Shown: positions 62,810-64,000 of the stretch, piece after piece | Position numbering within the stretch: position 1 is the first letter of the stretch | How the letters are laid out: each line of letters starts with the position of its first letter | NCBI RefSeq assembly: GCF_001854245.1 | Contig: NZ_CP015381.1 | Span: forward strand, 4,003,001-4,067,000 | DNA length: 64,000 bases | Source of the DNA: Desulfococcus multivorans | GTDB lineage: Bacteria; Desulfobacterota; Desulfobacteria; Desulfobacterales; Desulfococcaceae | Direction: 5' to 3' | Translations under genes and position numbers: made by a program | Notes under the pieces: generated by a model | What the model saw: the letters and a program-made list of their open reading frames with translations, nothing else | What the model was told of the DNA's origin: nothing | Databases searched by the model: none

Positions 62810-62998
62810 TTGTCATACTCCTCCGTCGTGCCGGTGATTGAAACAGTGCTGATCCCATCGCGCCGCTTAACCGCGCTTTTCGAATTCGATCGGCATCTTA
62901 AAATATTTTTTCCAACCAAGTCAATCCGTACAAGCCCCTGTTGCCGAACCGGCATCAATGCGTTGCAGCAGGGCGTGGGTCCTACCCTTCCGGCACCG

Positions 62999-63022
62999 AC
63001 CCATGAAAGTCGGAAGTTACGT
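62999..63022. repeat. half copy of the family A repeat
   Basis: CCATGAAAGTCGGAAGTTA, preceded by CCTTCCGGCACC, is one arm plus part of the family A core. The rest of this 324-bp spacer up to the next promoter holds nothing I can support. Confidence 0.6.
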
Positions 63023-63083
63023 TAAACGATGTCCAGGTTGAGCAGGCGCGCACGTCTTTACATCTCTGCTTGACAATTGCCTT

Positions 63084-63113
63084 TTGACAATATAGGGAAT
63101 GACCCCATATACT
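63084..63113 (+). promoter_or_regulatory. promoter-operator of the CsoR-type gene
   Basis: TTGACA (63084-63089) and TATACT (63108-63113) have an 18-bp spacer. The spacer and -10 box carry an inverted repeat with G and C tracts, ATATAGGG (63090-63097) and CCCCATAT (63103-63110), one mismatch. G/C-tract operators of this type are known for the RcnR/CsoR family, so autoregulation is likely. Confidence 0.75.
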
Positions 63114-63133
63114 ATATTTGACGGGAGGATGAC

Positions 63134-63412
63134 ATGGCGTTTTGTGGAACGGGCCAGGACAAGGAACGGCTGATCAAGCGGCTCAACCGCATCGAGGGGC
63201 AGATCAGAGGGGTAAGCGGCATGATCGAGAACGACCGGGACTGCATAGAGGTTCTTCGGCAACTGGCCTCGGTCTCCGGTGCCGTTCGGGGCGTCTGGGT
63301 GCAAATCGTCGGGGATCACCTGCGGGGATGCATTCAGGAAGCATCATTGCACGAAGGCAACAGAGACCGCCTCATTGATGAGCTCATTGACCTCCTCGGA
63401 AAAATCCGATAG
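63134..63412 (+). CDS. CsoR/RcnR-family metal-sensing repressor (DmeR-like)
   Basis: The 92-aa helical repressor has the family metal ligands C37 (DRDCIEVL), H62 and C66 (DHLRGC), and the family motif RLNRIEGQIRGVSGMI. The Cys-His-Cys set is that of CsoR-type sensors. Its neighbour is a DmeF-like exporter, so cobalt or nickel sensing is likely, as for known dmeRF operons. It starts about 20 bp after its -10 box. Confidence 0.9.
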   Translation: MAFCGTGQDKERLIKRLNRIEGQIRGVSGMIENDRDCIEVLRQLASVSGAVRGVWVQIVGDHLRGCIQEASLHEGNRDRLIDELIDLLGKIR

Positions 63413-63437
63413 CGGTATACAATTACGATAACACAGC

Positions 63438-63662
63438 TCAACTTTCGACGTTCGTGACGGTGGTTATGTGATTATGTGAGCACGGGAGTACCCCTTCAGA
63501 CTTTAAAGTTCTTTAGCGTTCTTTGCGTCTTTGCGTGAAAACATCTTTTTCAAGCGCCTTCCGAAAGAAAATCCGTCTCACGCAAAGCACGAAACGGCGC
63601 TTTTTAACGCAACTTTCGGTAAAAAGACTATAGACTGAAATATGATGAAAGTCGAAAGTTGA
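63438..63662. repeat. family A palindromic repeat arms flanking a spacer
   Basis: Arm TCAACTTTCGACGTTCGT (63438-63455) and ATGAAAGTCGAAAGTTGA (63645-63662) flank about 190 bp. This copy has a longer, partly unrelated middle than the others. Confidence 0.7.
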
Positions 63663-63691
63663 GAATACAGAAAAAGGGAACGGCGATTTCC

Positions 63692-64000
63692 ATGCAAGAA
63701 AAAACGATCAGACGGATACGGCACGAGCATAATTTCGACGGCGCCCACCAGGAAAATGAAAAGAAGACGTTGAGCGTGATTATCCTCACCGGCATCACCA
63801 TGCTCGCTGAAATCATCGCCGGCGTCGTGACAGGGTCGATGGCCCTCCTGGCGGACGGTTGGCATATGGGAACCCACGCGTTTGCGTTGGGCATCACCTA
63901 CTTCGCATATGTGATGGCCAGACGGTTTTCCGATTCCTCGAAATTTGCTTTCGGCACCGGAAAATTCGGCATTCTGTCGGCCTACACCAGCGCATTGTTT
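63692..64000 (+). CDS. dmeF: cation diffusion facilitator, DmeF-like (5' part only)
   Basis: The frame from ATG 63692 runs to the window end (103 residues seen). It has a His-rich N-terminus (HEHNFDGAHQ), then ENEKKTLSVIILTG, MLAEIIAGVVTGSMALLADG with the metal-site His/Asp pair in ADGWHMGTHAF, and KFAFGTGKFGILSAYTSAL. These are the DmeF features of the CDF family. It should export Co2+, Ni2+ or Cd2+ by proton exchange. The upstream CsoR-type gene is its likely regulator. Confidence 0.9.
   Translation, partial: MQEKTIRRIRHEHNFDGAHQENEKKTLSVIILTGITMLAEIIAGVVTGSMALLADGWHMGTHAFALGITYFAYVMARRFSDSSKFAFGTGKFGILSAYTSALF

Overview
The window looks like chromosomal DNA of a GC-rich sulfate-reducing bacterium of the Desulfobacterota, probably Desulfobacterales-like. 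The strongest evidence is a complete dsrMKJOP operon (28963-34056, minus strand) preceded by a small RsbRD-type gene, as in known sulfate reducers. Multihaem c-type cytochromes with CxxCH motifs, Tat-exported proteins and outer-membrane porins fit this. Genus and species cannot be fixed from the sequence alone.

Layout. 1-4.8 kb: end of an unknown gene, gatB, a divergent porin with an unusual leader, and a tRNA-dihydrouridine synthase behind two large inverted repeats. 4.8-12.6 kb: rarA, then a three-gene FtsX/LolD-type ABC system whose third gene fuses a degenerate M28-peptidase-like exodomain to an FtsX permease. 12.8-22.5 kb: a parvulin foldase, a MATE pump, two large polytopic OPT-like proteins, an exported PQQ-type beta-propeller and an S1-domain protein. 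22.6-28.8 kb: Dabb protein, leuB, an unknown soluble protein, an alpha/alpha-toroid protein, a hexapeptide acyltransferase, an AI-2E-type permease and a Nudix hydrolase. 28.9-35.2 kb: dsrMKJOP, the RsbRD-type gene and a NifU-like protein.

35.2-36.7 kb is an AT-rich stretch with no credible gene. It holds two identical 93-bp copies of a structured porin-type leader (hairpin, strong Shine-Dalgarno, six-codon ORF). It is followed by a four-gene set (36.7-40.5 kb): an ABC exporter whose nucleotide-binding domain carries a large insertion, a cyclic-nucleotide-binding protein, an RsbW-like kinase and a STAS antagonist. Then come pepN and nfo.

44-64 kb is more mosaic: a Tat-exported metallophosphoesterase, the 3' remnant of a ypfJ-type metallopeptidase gene, a SWIM/SNF2 helicase, a DUF547 protein with a MerA-like flavoprotein, a merR/cadA-type metal-efflux pair with a 19-bp-spacer promoter, an alpha/beta hydrolase, a fur(perR)-catalase operon, a cytochrome module with one frameshifted gene and lower GC, a small Cys-rich protein, a MaoC hydratase, and a CsoR-type regulator upstream of a DmeF-like cation exporter cut by the window end.

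Several families of intergenic palindromes recur throughout. The best one has 18-bp arms reading roughly TCAACTTTCGACTTTCAT and its complement. The most unusual objects are the twin orphan leaders, the ABC exporter with repeated helical-subdomain segments, the M28-FtsX fusion, and the six-cysteine 65-aa protein.
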